Origin: Dehalococcoidia bacterium
GTDB lineage: Bacteria; Chloroflexota; Dehalococcoidia; Lucifugimonadales; VXLM01
Length of the DNA stretch: 45,955 nt
Assembly: GCA_009841605.1 (NCBI GenBank)
Contig: VXLM01000081.1
Span: forward strand, 1 to 45,955
Direction of reading: 5' to 3'
In this document: positions 33,159 through 43,900 of the stretch, piece by piece
Layout of the letters: every line of letters starts with the position of its first letter
How positions within the stretch are numbered: position 1 is the first letter of the stretch
The notes under the pieces: generated by a model
The model's database searches: none
Seen by the model: only the letters and a program-made list of their open reading frames with translations
What the model was told of the DNA's origin: nothing
Translations under genes and position numbers: made by a program

Positions 33159-34087
33159 ACCCGGAAGATGTACGGACGGTGGGGATCGTTGGGGCAGGAC
33201 TGATGGGCCACAGCATCGCGCAGGAGTTTGCCGTCGCAGGGTGCCAGGTTGCGCTGAACGACGTGAGCGAGGAGCGCCTGGGACATGCACGGGAACGCAT
33301 CCGGCAGAACCTCGAAATGCTGGGAAGGTCACAGGAAGTTGACGAAGTCGAGTCCCGCATGAAGTTCACCGGCGATCTACGGACGGCGGTCGAGGACGCT
33401 GACCTTGTTGTCGAGGCGATTACCGAGGATATCGAAATAAAGCGGGCGCTGTTCGCCGAGTTGGAGAGCATCTGCCGGGAGGACACCATCCTCGCCAGCA
33501 ACACGTCGACGTTCATGCCCTCTCAGCTTGCCGAGGCCACGAAAACCCCTGGCCGCGTAGTTGTGACGCACTACTTCAACCCGCCGCACGTCGTCCCGCT
33601 GGTCGAGGTGGTAGGCGGGCGCGACACCTCGCCGGAAACTATCGAAACGGTGCGCGATCTTCTCCTTTCGCAGGGCAAGAAACCGGTCGTGCTGGGGACG
33701 GAGGCGTTGGGCTTCATCGCCAACAGGCTGCAGGCCGCTCTCCTGCGGGAGTGCTTCGCGCTCGTTGAAAACGGCGTCGCGCGACCGGAGGACATCGACA
33801 CCGTGGTCACGACCAGCCTCGGTCGCAGGCTCGGCGTGGCCGGGCCGTTCGAGGTGTTCGACGCGGCGGGAGCGGATGTCTGGCACGCGATCTTCGAAGG
33901 GCTGGCGCACGATATCGAGTCGTCCACCGAGGTTCCACTCGGGATTGCACGGATGGTCGAGCGCGGCGACTTCGGTCTGAAGACGGGACGCGGGGTCTAC
34001 GAGTGGACCCCGGAGTCGTCCGCAGAACTGCGTAGCCGGATCGCGCGCGCCGTCGAAGAGATTGGGCGCTGGAACGATGGCGAATAG
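33155..34087 (+). CDS. 3-hydroxyacyl-CoA dehydrogenase
   Basis: NAD-dependent dehydrogenase of 310 residues. The Rossmann motif VGIVGAGLMGHSIA (about 9-22) is canonical, and SNTSTFMPS and THYFNPPHVVPLVEVV carry the catalytic Ser and His. GFIANRLQAALLRE marks the C-terminal dimer domain. It is the short form (no crotonase fused). The gene overlaps the dehydratase by 4 bp and the following kinase by about 11 bp. Related enzymes act on 3-hydroxybutyryl-CoA or on L-gulonate and carnitine-type substrates, so substrate assignment is open. Confidence 0.92.
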   Translation: MNPEDVRTVGIVGAGLMGHSIAQEFAVAGCQVALNDVSEERLGHARERIRQNLEMLGRSQEVDEVESRMKFTGDLRTAVEDADLVVEAITEDIEIKRALFAELESICREDTILASNTSTFMPSQLAEATKTPGRVVVTHYFNPPHVVPLVEVVGGRDTSPETIETVRDLLLSQGKKPVVLGTEALGFIANRLQAALLRECFALVENGVARPEDIDTVVTTSLGRRLGVAGPFEVFDAAGADVWHAIFEGLAHDIESSTEVPLGIARMVERGDFGLKTGRGVYEWTPESSAELRSRIARAVEEIGRWNDGE

Positions 34088-35078
34088 CCAGTCCCTCGCA
34101 GTCGGGATCATTGCAAATCCGGCGGCGGGCAAGGACATCCGGCGACTCGTAGCCCAGGGGCGGTTCGTCACCAACCAGGAGAAGGTGAACATCCTTCGCC
34201 GCGTGCTTGCGGGCATTGAGTCGGTCGGTGTCCGTCGCGTCGTCTTCATGCCCGACATGAGCGGCCTCGGCCACGGGAGCCTGGACGGAAGCGTCAAGAG
34301 CTTGTCGGTTGAATTCGTCGATATTCTCGTAACGAACAAGGAGGTCGACTCCACCCGCGCTGCGGAGGCGATGCAAGACGAGGGTGTGGGCTGCCTAGTC
34401 ACCCTGGGAGGCGACGGAACGAATCGCGCCGTTGCCAAGGGCGCGGGCGACATCCCGATCGTTCCGATATCCACGGGCACCAACAACGTCTTCCCCCAGA
34501 TGATGGAGGGCACCGTGGCCGGAATCGCCGCCGGAGTCGTAGCATCCGGCGGGGTAGACGTGGATGCCGTCACCCGACGCTCAACCGTGATGGAAGTGTC
34601 CATCGACGGAACGGTGCGCGACATCGCCCTTGTGGATGTCGCCGTCAGCACACATCAGTTCATCGGAGCGCGGGCGCTGTGGGACATCGACACGATCACG
34701 GAGCTGTTTCTCGCGCGGACGGACGCAGACGCCATCGGCCTGTCCGCCATCGGTGCGAGACTCAGGCCGTCGGACGGCAGCGAACATTCGGCAGTTCACG
34801 TGACCATCGGCCCGGGCGGCGAGACGGTCAACGCTCCAATCGCTCCGGGCGTCGTGACGACCGTGCCTGTATCAGCATGGAATCCTATGGCTGTCGGGGA
34901 AGCGGTGGATATTGGCCTGCGGCCATGCACCATCGCCCTCGACGGGGAGCGAGCGCTGAGCGTTGGGGTGGAACAGTCGGCTCAAGTCGCCCTAAGGGAC
35001 AGCGGCCCGCTCGTCGTGGACGTTGAAAGGGCGATTAGAGAGGCGACAAGGTTGGGTGCGTTTCGCGGAGGGTCGTAG
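34077..35078 (+). CDS. ATP-NAD kinase-like protein (AcoX type)
   Basis: A 333-residue protein of the NAD kinase/diacylglycerol kinase fold. The phosphate loop GGDGTNRAVAKG and the second signature STGTNNVFP are intact. The overall sequence resembles AcoX, found in acetoin-catabolism operons with unproven activity. The ATG at 34077 overlaps the upstream gene end; TTG at 34062 is an alternative start. As last gene of the dehydratase operon it could supply NADP to the pathway; this is inference. Confidence 0.85.
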   Translation: MANSQSLAVGIIANPAAGKDIRRLVAQGRFVTNQEKVNILRRVLAGIESVGVRRVVFMPDMSGLGHGSLDGSVKSLSVEFVDILVTNKEVDSTRAAEAMQDEGVGCLVTLGGDGTNRAVAKGAGDIPIVPISTGTNNVFPQMMEGTVAGIAAGVVASGGVDVDAVTRRSTVMEVSIDGTVRDIALVDVAVSTHQFIGARALWDIDTITELFLARTDADAIGLSAIGARLRPSDGSEHSAVHVTIGPGGETVNAPIAPGVVTTVPVSAWNPMAVGEAVDIGLRPCTIALDGERALSVGVEQSAQVALRDSGPLVVDVERAIREATRLGAFRGGS

Positions 35079-35104
35079 GAGCTCATTAGGGCCTTGAGCC
35101 GTAC

Positions 35105-35243
35105 GGATGGCTCCGTCCCCGCCGACTCGGCCTCAACAGTTCTGTTCGGCCAGATGACGGGTGAAGGCCTCGGCCATCTGGCTCCGCCCGGAGTTGTGGA
35201 CGCAGACGAACAAATATCTCTTGCCCCGGCCCTCACGGCTCAT
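35105..35243 (-). pseudogene. Decayed arsenate reductase / low-molecular-weight phosphatase
   Basis: From ATG 35243 the frame reads KRYLFVCVHNSGRSQMAEAF with the CX5R active-site loop (Cys14-Arg20), then a TGA stop at 35133-35135. In the next frame the homology continues as EAESAGTEPS, the second ArsC/LMW-phosphatase block, then disappears. So there is one frameshift and loss of the last two thirds. The start overlaps the aquaporin end by 11 bp, indicating it was translationally coupled. It is adjacent to an aquaporin in a phosphate operon, as in arsenate-detoxification clusters. Confidence 0.75.
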
Positions 35244-35913
35244 TGTTGACGTCTTCCTTCTCGTCGTTCAGCCACGTGTACAGGAATGCGGCCAACGCCG
35301 CTCCGACGGGCGGGCCGGTCCAGTAGACCCACAGGTTCTGCCAGTTCGCGGCAAGTAGAGCGGGTCCGGTCGTCCGCGCGGGGTTCATCGAGCCGCCGGT
35401 GAGGGGGCCTCCGACGAGGATATCGAACGTGACGGTCGCTCCGATGGCGATTGCTGCCGCTTGGCCTACGGCGCGCTTGTCGGTGGCGACCGCCATGATG
35501 ACGAACATCAGGAAGAACGTGAGGGCGATTTCCACCCCGACCGCCTGTGCCGGGTCGATGGTGATGGCGTGTCCGCCCATGATGCCGACCTTGCCCAGCA
35601 GGAGGCGCAGGAGAGAGGCGGCTAGCACGGCCCCGACCATCTGAGCAGCCCAGTAGACTCCGGCGTCCCGAATCGATATTCGGCGGACGAGCGCGAACCC
35701 GAGGGTCACGGCCGGGTTGATGTGTGCGCCCGAAATGTGGCCGGTCGCGTAGACCATGGCGGCGACGACCAAGCCGGACGCCAAGGCATTCCCGATGATG
35801 CCGAGGCCTCCGCCGGATATCTCGTCCACCATCGCCGCTCCTGCCGCGATGAAGACCAGGCCGAAGGTGCCTATACACTCCGCGACGGCGCGACGGGTCA
35901 GCGAACCGCTCAT
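35233..35913 (-). CDS. MIP family aquaporin / aquaglyceroporin
   Basis: A 226-residue six-helix channel. The two NPA loops are SGAHINPAVTLG and GGSMNPARTTGP, both intact, and AEC-G-FGLVF opens the first helix. It is the last intact gene of the pst-phoU cluster on this strand, five bases after phoU. In Sinorhizobium AqpS exports arsenite beside ArsC; here a broken arsC-like remnant follows, so arsenite or another solute such as glycerol may be the cargo. The start ATG 35913 has only a close GGGAAG. Family firm, cargo uncertain. Confidence 0.92.
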   Translation of the reverse strand: MSGSLTRRAVAECIGTFGLVFIAAGAAMVDEISGGGLGIIGNALASGLVVAAMVYATGHISGAHINPAVTLGFALVRRISIRDAGVYWAAQMVGAVLAASLLRLLLGKVGIMGGHAITIDPAQAVGVEIALTFFLMFVIMAVATDKRAVGQAAAIAIGATVTFDILVGGPLTGGSMNPARTTGPALLAANWQNLWVYWTGPPVGAALAAFLYTWLNDEKEDVNNEP

Positions 35914-35918
35914 CTTCC

Positions 35919-36593
35919 CTATGAGCCCGCCGAGGCCAGGTTCTTCGTCTTCACGTGCTCGCCCGTGACGAGATAGATGACGCGCTTGGCGATGTTCGTC
36001 GCCCGGTCGGCGATGCGTTCGAGGTCGTGGGCGACCCACAGCAGGTACGTCGCCCGCGTGATCGTTCGCGGGTCCTCGAGCATGAAGGTGAGCAGTTCCC
36101 GGTATATCTGGTCGTAGAGGGCGTCCACCTCGTCGTCGTCGGCCCTTACACCCTCCGCGGCGACGATGTCCCTGCCGACGAGGGCGTCGAGGCTCCTTCG
36201 GAGCATCAGCGCGGACTTGTCGGCCATACGCGGAATGTCGATCAGGGGCTTGATTGGAGGCTCGTTCCCCATGGCAAGGCTGATCTTGGCAATGCCGCTC
36301 GCGTAGTCGCCCATTCGCTCAAGCTCACCCACGATCTGCAATATGGCGATGATCGTCCGCAGGTCGGTGGCCATGGGCTGCTGCCTCGCGATCAGGTTGA
36401 CGCAGCGCTCCTCGATGTCGTTCCGCCGGGCGTCGATTATCCCGTCGTCTTGGACAACCTGGCGAGAGAGGTCGAGATCGCGCCTCTTGAGAGCGTCGAC
36501 GGAGTTGGCAATGGCCTTTTCGACCATGCTCCCGACGGTTAGCAACTCTTCCTGGAGGAACCGCAGATCGCGACCGAACTCGTTTCGCGGCAT
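35919..36593 (-). CDS. phoU: Phosphate transport regulator PhoU
   Basis: A 224-residue, all-helical protein with two three-helix PhoU repeats (about 10-110 and 120-215). LEIVGELERMGDYASGIAKI-like and AHDLERIADRATNIAKRVIY stretches carry the family metal/dimer motif (E-x-x-G-D and E-R-x-x-D). It dampens Pst uptake and PhoR/PhoB signalling. It is 16 bp after pstB. No phoR/phoB is in the window. Confidence 0.95.
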   Translation of the reverse strand: MPRNEFGRDLRFLQEELLTVGSMVEKAIANSVDALKRRDLDLSRQVVQDDGIIDARRNDIEERCVNLIARQQPMATDLRTIIAILQIVGELERMGDYASGIAKISLAMGNEPPIKPLIDIPRMADKSALMLRRSLDALVGRDIVAAEGVRADDDEVDALYDQIYRELLTFMLEDPRTITRATYLLWVAHDLERIADRATNIAKRVIYLVTGEHVKTKNLASAGS

Positions 36594-36609
36594 TTCGTGT
36601 GAGACTCCC

Positions 36610-37464
36610 TTAGCTGAACCGGCCCGTTACGTACGCCTCTGTCCTCTCATCGTTAGGATTCGTGAAGATGTTTGAGGTCTTGTCGAACTCGACCATGTAG
36701 CCGGCGCGGTCGTCCGGATCGACCATGAAGAAGGCCGTCTCATCCGAGACGCGGGCGGCCTGCTGCATGTTGTGGGTAACGATGACGATGGACACGTCGT
36801 TGACGAGTTCCTTGATGAGGTCCTCGATGGCCTGAGTGGAGATCGGGTCGAGGGCGGACGCCGGCTCGTCCATGAGGAGCACCTCCGGTTCGGGCGCGAG
36901 GGCGCGGGCGATGCAGAGGCGCTGCTGCTGTCCGCCGGAAAGCTCAAGCGCGTTCTCCTTCAGTCTGTCCTTCACCTCGTCCCAGAGGGCGGCGCGGCGG
37001 AGAGAGCGTTCTACCGCGTCAGGGTAGTTGCCCGTAAAGCCGTTCACCCGAAGACCGAAGGCAACGTTCTCGTAGATGGACTTCGGAAAGGGATTGGGCT
37101 TCTGAAAGACCATGCCGATGCGGGAACGCATCTCGGTCGGGTCGATGTCGTCACCGTACAGGTCCTCGTCGCGGAAGAGGATTCTGCCGCCGACGCGCGC
37201 GCCGCGGATCAAATCGTTCATGCGGTTGAAGCAACGGAGGACGGTGCTCTTGCCGCAGCCGGACGGGCCGATGAACGCCGTGACCTTGTTCGACTGGATC
37301 GGCATGCCCACGTCCTTCACCGCTCGGAAGGCGCCGTAGTACACCTCAAGCGACTGTACGTCGAGGACGACGTCAGTCTGAATATCGTCGGCGGTTTCCG
37401 GCTGTGCAACGGCCAATTGAGACGGGACGATGGTTTCCGGCTGTTTCGTAGCCTGTTCCTGCAT
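36610..37464 (-). CDS. pstB: Phosphate ABC transporter ATP-binding protein
   Basis: A 284-residue ATPase. Walker A is GPSGCGKST, the signature is [10 protein letters not shown], Walker B is [12 protein letters not shown] and the switch His is in IVTHNMQQ. About 30 residues precede the ABC core ([17 protein letters not shown]), a longer N-terminus than most PstB. It partners PstC/PstA at the inner membrane. Gaps to pstA (28 bp) and phoU (16 bp) support one operon. Confidence 0.97.
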   Translation of the reverse strand: MQEQATKQPETIVPSQLAVAQPETADDIQTDVVLDVQSLEVYYGAFRAVKDVGMPIQSNKVTAFIGPSGCGKSTVLRCFNRMNDLIRGARVGGRILFRDEDLYGDDIDPTEMRSRIGMVFQKPNPFPKSIYENVAFGLRVNGFTGNYPDAVERSLRRAALWDEVKDRLKENALELSGGQQQRLCIARALAPEPEVLLMDEPASALDPISTQAIEDLIKELVNDVSIVIVTHNMQQAARVSDETAFFMVDPDDRAGYMVEFDKTSNIFTNPNDERTEAYVTGRFS

Positions 37465-37492
37465 GATGCCTCGCCAAATTCGGAGGGAATTG

Positions 37493-38407
37493 TCACTCGA
37501 TCGATCGACTTTGGAGCTTGTTCCGCAAGAAGACGGCGAGGGCGTTCATGGAGAGCAGCACTATCAGGAGAACCACTATACCACCCGCTGCGAGGCCCTG
37601 AAAGTCCGCCTGTGGACGGGAGACCCAGTTGTATATCTGTATCGGAAGAACGGTGAACCGGTCGAGCGGCCCTTGCGGGATGAAGGTCAGGTAGACCAGC
37701 GCGCTGATGGCGATCACCGGCGCGGTCTCGCCGACCGCGCGCGACATCGCCAGGATGATGCCCGTCAGCATTCCCGGGAAGGCCGAGGGCAGCACCACGC
37801 CGCGAATGGTCTCCCACTTGGTCGCTCCCAGCGCGAACGAGGCCTGCCGGTACGTGTCCGGCACAGCCTTGATCGCCTCCCGCGACGCCAGGATGACGAT
37901 TGGGAGAACCAGCAGCGACATCGTGAGCGCCCCGGCTAAAACACTGCGACCAAGGTTGAACTCGATCTTGGTAGCGCCGTACTCGAACGTGTAGCCGTGG
38001 ACGAACAGGGCAAGGCCCAACAGGCCGTAGACGATTGACGGGACGCCCGCCAAGTTGGCGATGTTGATCTCGATGAGCTGGGTCAGGCGGTTCTCCGGGG
38101 CATATTCTTCCAGATAGATGGCGGCCCCGATTCCTATGGGAACGCAGAACAGGGCGGTGAGGCCCATGAGCCAGAGGGTGCCGAACAGGGCGGCCTTGAG
38201 GCCTGCCTGCTCAGGGAAGCGGGAGGGGAAGTTGAAGACGAGCTCTGGCCGGAGCCAGTCGACGCCCTGCACGAACACCTGCAAGAGCAGCACGCCGAGT
38301 CCGATGATGCCGACCGCCACGGCGCCGACCAGAATGACGTAGGCTATCGCGCCCTTGAGCTTGCGGGCTTCCAGATTCGGGCGGAACCGCTCGGTCCTCT
38401 GAATCAT
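37493..38407 (-). CDS. pstA: Phosphate ABC transporter permease PstA
   Basis: A 304-residue inner-membrane permease with six predicted helices. The EAA loop is [22 protein letters not shown], and [10 protein letters not shown] is the conserved family end of the transport domain. The ATG at 38407 overlaps the pstC stop (ATGA), which fixes the start. Together with PstC it forms the phosphate channel. Confidence 0.96.
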   Translation of the reverse strand: MIQRTERFRPNLEARKLKGAIAYVILVGAVAVGIIGLGVLLLQVFVQGVDWLRPELVFNFPSRFPEQAGLKAALFGTLWLMGLTALFCVPIGIGAAIYLEEYAPENRLTQLIEINIANLAGVPSIVYGLLGLALFVHGYTFEYGATKIEFNLGRSVLAGALTMSLLVLPIVILASREAIKAVPDTYRQASFALGATKWETIRGVVLPSAFPGMLTGIILAMSRAVGETAPVIAISALVYLTFIPQGPLDRFTVLPIQIYNWVSRPQADFQGLAAGGIVVLLIVLLSMNALAVFLRNKLQSRSIE

Positions 38408-39378
38408 TCGTACTTCAACCCCCATCTCCGCACAATGGCATATCCCATGACGTTCATCACGAGCGTCATGAGGAACAGGAGCAGACCGACGGCGAAGATC
38501 GTGTTGAACTCAAGCGACCCGTGTGGCGTCTCGCCCAGGCTCAGTTGGACGATGTAGGCCGTCATGGTCTGGATGCTTTCGAGCGGGTTAATAGTGAGTT
38601 TCGGCGTCGCGCCCGCGGCGATGGTGACGAGCATCGTCTCGCCGATTGCACGCGAAAGACCGATGATGAACGCCGCCATGATGCCCGACAGGGCGGCGGG
38701 AATGACGATCTTGGTCGAGACCTCGAACCTAGTCGCGCCGAGTGCGTATGCCGCCTGTCTTAGGGAGTTGGGCACCGCCAGCATGGCGTCCTCGCTCAGC
38801 GACGAGACCATGGGAAGGATCATGATGCCCATGACCAGCCCCGCGCTGAGGGCGTTGAAGACCAGCATGTCCGGGAAGATGCGCTGGAGTTGCGGCGTCA
38901 CGAAGGTCAGCGCGAAGTAGCCGTAGACGACGGTCGGGATTCCCGCCAGCACTTCGAGAATCGGCTTGATGACCCGCCTGACCTTGTCGTGGGCGTATTC
39001 CGAGAGATAGGTCGCCGCCGCGAGACCGACCGGGATCGCCACAGCCGCTCCGAGGAACGTTACCAGCATCGTCCCCGCCACCAGCGGCAGGACGCCGTAT
39101 GACCTCGGCTTGAGGATGGGAGACCACCTGGCTTCTCCAAGAAACTCCCATACGGGGACTTGCGAGAAGAACCCCCACGACTGGATGACCAGTGAAAGAA
39201 GGATGGCGACCGTGGTCAGGATGGAGAGAATGGCGCACACGAACACCAGGTGGTGAACGAGGGTGCCTTCCCACGTCCTCTTGTTGCGCTTGAAGAGAGC
39301 GCGGTACTCGCTGCCGGCCGACTTCAAGACGTTGGACGGCGATTCCGGGCTACTCTGCGCCGCTGATCCTGAACTCAC
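38404..39378 (-). CDS. pstC: Phosphate ABC transporter permease PstC
   Basis: A permease of 324 residues with six predicted membrane helices after a soluble N-terminal segment. The EAA loop is [20 protein letters not shown] and [14 protein letters not shown] is present. The start is uncertain: GTG 39378 has AGAGGA upstream and avoids a non-homologous basic stretch, while ATG 39438 would give a 20-residue longer product. It is followed by pstA in an ATGA overlap. The gap to pstS (39379-39618) holds a family A repeat. Confidence 0.92.
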   Translation of the reverse strand: MSSGSAAQSSPESPSNVLKSAGSEYRALFKRNKRTWEGTLVHHLVFVCAILSILTTVAILLSLVIQSWGFFSQVPVWEFLGEARWSPILKPRSYGVLPLVAGTMLVTFLGAAVAIPVGLAAATYLSEYAHDKVRRVIKPILEVLAGIPTVVYGYFALTFVTPQLQRIFPDMLVFNALSAGLVMGIMILPMVSSLSEDAMLAVPNSLRQAAYALGATRFEVSTKIVIPAALSGIMAAFIIGLSRAIGETMLVTIAAGATPKLTINPLESIQTMTAYIVQLSLGETPHGSLEFNTIFAVGLLLFLMTLVMNVMGYAIVRRWGLKYE

Positions 39379-39545
39379 GTTTCCTCTTTTGACTTCTCGT
39401 GCACTTCGGAGCGAAAAGTGACTCCTTCGCCCCGGCATCAATACTCCGTTCGACGTACCCTATCAATAGGCTTGGGCACGTCCACTTTGCCATCCGCTAG
39501 TACCTTTCTCATTTCAATATGACAGCCGACGTGAGTGGCGCGTAT

Positions 39546-39584
39546 CTCCTCTCCCGTCGTGGGAGAGGGCTAGGGTGAGGGTGT
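39546..39584. repeat. Family A palindrome, copy 3
   Basis: CCTCTCCC pairs with GGGAGAGG around GTCGT (39548-39568), followed by GCTAGGGTGAGGGTG. It lies between pstS and pstC, so it may attenuate transcription after pstS, a common way to make more binding protein than permease. Confidence 0.7.
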
Positions 39585-39618
39585 TTGAGTAAGCTGCCAT
39601 AATCACATGGAACCGGTA

Positions 39619-40569
39619 TTAGTTGCCGCCGTTCGTGACCATATTGAGGTTGGAAACGTACGCATCAGGAGAGACCGGCACGTAGCCGACCTCGCGGGTA
39701 AGCTCCTCGCCGTGCTCCATGTAGAACTCGACGAATGCCCTCACCTCTGGACGCTCTAGACTCTTCTTGTTCACGTAGATGAAGAGTGGGCGGGTAAGCG
39801 GATCGTATTCGCCGGAGAGGATCGTATCCGGCGTCGGGGTCACGCAGCCGTCTCCATTATCCACGTCCACCAGCTTCAACTTATCAGCGTTCTCCGCGTA
39901 GTAGGCGTAGCCGAAGTAGCCAAGAGCATTCCGGTCGCCGCTGATGCCCTGCACCAGGACGTTGTCGTCAGCACTCGCCGTGTAGTCGGCGCGGCTCACC
40001 TGGGCTTCCCCGTTGATCTCCTCCGTGAAGAAATCGAACGTGCCGGAGTCGGTGTCGGGACCGTACAGACGCAGCGGACGGTCCGGGAAGTTGGAGCGTA
40101 CTTGGTTCCAATTGTTGACCGTGGAACCGGTATTCCAAATCATCTTCAACTCATCCACCGTCAGGCAGTCGAGGAAGTCGTTCTGCGTCGAGACCATGAC
40201 CGAGAGGCCGTCGGTGCCCACGCGAAGCTCGTAGTACTCAATCCCGTTGGCGACCGCCGCATCGTGTTCCGAGTCCCTTATCGCGCGAGAGGCGTCGGAG
40301 ATATCGGTCTCGCCGACCGTGAACCGCTTGAAGCCTCCTCCGGTGCCCGACACGCCGACGTTGACGCGAACGTTCGGATGTATCTTGTTGAACTCTTCGG
40401 CTACGGCCTCGCTGATCGGAAAGACGGTGCTCGAACCGTCGATCTCAACCGTGCCGCTCAGGCCTGATGATTCTTCCTCTCCGGAGCACGCGATCAGCAG
40501 CGCGGACATCATCAACGGCAGAAGGCCAATCAAGCTCCCGCGCCCAATCAATCGACCTACCGATGACAC
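39619..40569 (-). CDS. pstS: Phosphate-binding lipoprotein PstS
   Basis: A 316-residue phosphate receptor. The signal peptide ends at the lipobox LIAC (Cys28). Phosphate-binding motifs are [21 protein letters not shown] and [11 protein letters not shown]. It feeds PstCA. The start is GTG at 40569 with AAGGAGG ten bases upstream. The first gene of the operon, preceded by a TTAA repeat array (40660-40695). The family A repeat after it may set its excess over the permease. Confidence 0.95.
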   Translation of the reverse strand: MSSVGRLIGRGSLIGLLPLMMSALLIACSGEEESSGLSGTVEIDGSSTVFPISEAVAEEFNKIHPNVRVNVGVSGTGGGFKRFTVGETDISDASRAIRDSEHDAAVANGIEYYELRVGTDGLSVMVSTQNDFLDCLTVDELKMIWNTGSTVNNWNQVRSNFPDRPLRLYGPDTDSGTFDFFTEEINGEAQVSRADYTASADDNVLVQGISGDRNALGYFGYAYYAENADKLKLVDVDNGDGCVTPTPDTILSGEYDPLTRPLFIYVNKKSLERPEVRAFVEFYMEHGEELTREVGYVPVSPDAYVSNLNMVTNGGN

Positions 40570-40659
40570 TATCGTACTTCCTCCTTGAAATCACTTAAGT
40601 TCCGATTTCTGAAGTTTCTTCCACCGGAAAACCATATATCGCACGGGGTGCCCGTCACG

Positions 40660-40695
40660 TTAACGGAGCGTTAAGGCACGATTAACCATCTTTAA
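40660..40695 (-). promoter_or_regulatory. Pho-box-like array of TTAAC repeats upstream of pstS
   Basis: TTAA occurs at 40660, 40671, 40682 and 40692, spaced 11, 11 and 10 bp, as GTTAAC, GTTAAG, ATTAAC, TTTAAC on this strand. Direct repeats with an 11-bp period are the form of PhoP (Bacillus) and PhoB boxes. They lie about 90-125 bp before the pstS start, in the 393-bp gene-free stretch that also holds the family C element. Confidence 0.65.
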
Positions 40696-40753
40696 CGCGA
40701 GGGAGTGAAGCGCCGGGATCCGTGAGTCGAGGACTCTCGCAAGACCTCGCACC

Positions 40754-40884
40754 TGTCATTCCGAACGGAGCGGAGCGAAATGAGGAATCAAGAAATCCAG
40801 CTTTCGGGCGCTGGGCTCACAAATGGAAGGAACCGTTTCGCGACGACATGACACCCTGATTCCTCCCTGCGGTCGGAATGACAG
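40754..40884. repeat. Family C MITE-like element, copy 2
   Basis: It starts TGTCATTCCGAACGGAGCGG and ends TGCGGTCGGAATGACAGG, nearly the inverse. It shares CATGACACC plus GATTCCTC with the copy at 20886-21022. It carries no ORF. It lies between the pstS control region and the end of the RND gene. Confidence 0.75.
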
Positions 40885-40962
40885 GTAAACCGGCTGGCTT
40901 CGTACAGCCCTCACAAAGCAGCGGTGCCCACTCCGCTCCCTCTGTGGTGAATCCCTTTAGGA

Positions 40963-43900
40963 TCAGGTCGCGGCTACCGGCTTTCGACTGAGAGCGCCAA
41001 CGATACGCCGGAACGTATTCGGAATGCTCTCGTTGAAAATGCTGTACACCACCGGCACCACGATGAGCGTAAGCCCCGTCGAGCTCATGAGCCCGCCGAT
41101 CACGACGGTCGCCAACTCTGCGCTGATGATCCCGCCTTCGTCGGACGGCGCGGCCGCCAGTGGCAGCAGTGCGAAGCTCGTCGTCAGGGCGGTCATCAGA
41201 ATCGGGCGAAGCCGCACCCTGCCGCCGTTGATGAGCGCGTCGTAGACCGACATTCCTTTCTCCCGGAGCTGCTCGACGAAGGCGATCAGCACAATGGCGT
41301 TCGTCACCACGATTCCGATCAGCAGCAGGATGCCCATCATCGCGGGCAGACCCAGCGACCGGTCCGTTATCACCAGCGCCGCCAGAGCCCCGATGAGCGC
41401 GAAGGGTAGGGTGGTGACGATGACGATGGGGTTCCTGAGAGACCCGAGGCTCGTCACCATGACCAGGTAGACCAGTACGATCCCGACGGCCATCGATATG
41501 AAGATAGCTTGGAACCCCTCTGCGATGTCCGCGAACAACCCGCCGCTGGTGATGGACACGCCCGGAGGGAGAGCAATCGCCGCGATCTTCTCATCGATCA
41601 GCCTGCCGACCTGCTGCGCGTCCTCGGCGACTATGTCTCCCGTGATGGTGGCCGAGCGCAGACCGTCCGTCCGGCTGATGGTCACCGGCCCTTCCTTCAC
41701 GACCACCTCGGCCAGATCGCCGAGGGGGGCCGAGCCGAGAGGCCCGGCGATGATGAGACTCTCCACCGCACCAATCCCGATTGCAGCCCTTCGGTCGCCG
41801 GACAGGACCACGTCCGTGACCGCGTCGTCGATGGTAATTCGGGTGACCGTCTCGCCGATGAGGTACTGGCTTACCTGAAGGCCGACCTGCCTCGTGCTCA
41901 GACCGATGCTTGCGGCCTTCGCCGGGTCGACCTGAATGGATGCCTCGTCGCGCGCCTGCGCCACGTTCGTCTCGACGTTGATGACGCCTTCTACTTCGCC
42001 GATCGAGGCCGCCAGCTCTTGGGAGACGGCCACGATATCGTCGTAGTTCGATCCCGTGATCCTGACATCGAGGCCGGAGGTCGGGGGGCCGCTCTGCACC
42101 TCTCGAATCCTCAACGTCCGCCCGCCTGTGTCGAGCTCCTCTCTGAGGATCTCAGCGATGTTTTCTGGAGCGTCATCTGACAGATTCACCAGGATGCCGG
42201 CTTGGTTGAGTCCGCCCGGCACACCCCCGAACGACAGGCTCGACGCTCCGATCGTAGACCGGTACACCCGCGAGATATCCTTCACCCTGTCCTCGATTTC
42301 GACCACTTGTGCAAGCGTTCGGTCGGGCGGCGTGCCCGGCGGCAGGGAGAGTTCGATCTGTACGAACCGGTCCGCTCCGCTGGGGAACAGCGTGACGGGA
42401 ATGAAGAATGTCAGACCCATGCTCCCGACCGTCAACACGAAAGCGCTCACGAGCGTTATCGCCTTGTGCCGCAGAGTCCACCGGATGATCGGCGTGTACA
42501 CGCGCTGCATCCACGTCTCTTGGACGAAGGTGTCGTCCTCCTCTCCCGCGCCTTCGGGCAGGTCGCCCGGACGCAGCAGATAAGCGCCGAGCACCGGTAC
42601 GGCCGTAAGCGCTACCAAGAGCGATGCCACGAGCGCGAAGCTCACCGTGAGCGCGAAGGGAGTGAAGAACGCTCCCACCAGTCCTTGGATGAAGGCCAGC
42701 GGCGCGAACACGACAATGGTCGTCATGGTGGAGGCGAAGATAGCTGGGCCCACCTCTGCTGTCGCCTGCAATGCCGCCCTCCATCTCTCTCGCCCCGCCT
42801 GGATGTGACGATAGACGTTCTCCAGCACGACGATAGCGTCGTCGACCACCCGCCCGACTGAGATCGCCAGTCCGCCCAGCGTCATGAAGTTCAGCGACAT
42901 GTCCTGCCACGCCATCAGCAGCACGCCCGTGAAGACGCTCAGCGGGATCGACAGGGCGATGACTACCGTCGGTCGAAGCGTGTTCAGCAGCCCGCGCGGG
43001 ATCGTCGGCTTAAGTGTCAGCATGAACGCAAATACGACGGTAACGGCGAACAGGAACCCGAACATCGCCTCCCGCAGCAGTGTGTCGATCTGGTGCTGAA
43101 TGCTCGGCCCTTGGTCGGATACGATGACGATCTCCACATCCGATGGAAGCCCCGTCAGACCGTCCAGCGCCTCCCGCACGGCGGACGTCACGTCGATGGT
43201 GTTTGCCTCGGCCTCCTTGACGATGGACACTCCCACGCTCGGCTTGCCGTTCGTACGGGAAATGCTCCTCGGAGCCGCTGTCCCGAGACTAACGTCCGCC
43301 ACGTCGCCGAGCAGAACAGGGCCCGTCTCCGACATCCCAACGACGAGTGCCTTCAAATCGTCGATGGAGCTAAAGGTGTGCGTCGTCTTTGCCAGAACGG
43401 CCTGTCCGCCCTCGAATATGGCCCCCGCAGGCAGGCTGACGTTGTTCTCTCTCAGCGCATTCGATATCTGGAACAGCGAGACGCCGTTCGCGGCTAGCCT
43501 TTCGGCGTCCACGGTGATCTGGACACGACGCTCGATCTCTCCCGTAGCATCGACTTCTAGAATGCCCTCGACGTCCGAAAGTGCGGGCAGGACTTGTGAC
43601 TGGACGATATCCTGCAAGTCCGCCGCCTCGCGGTCTGAGATGACGCTGAACTCTATCACCGGGAACTGGTCGGGATTGAAGCGTCCAACCGTGGGCTCCT
43701 CGACACCGCTGACGAAAGATATGTCATTCACCGCGGCGGAAATCTGGGTCTGGGCAGCGGCCATGTCCGTCCCGTAGGCGAATGTGGCCAATACTATCGA
43801 GTTGCCTTCAAAGGTCCTGCTCTGGATCGACTCCAACCCGGCCGTCCCCGAAATCGCCCGCTCTATGGGATCGGTCACGTCGCGAACGACGGCGTCCGGG

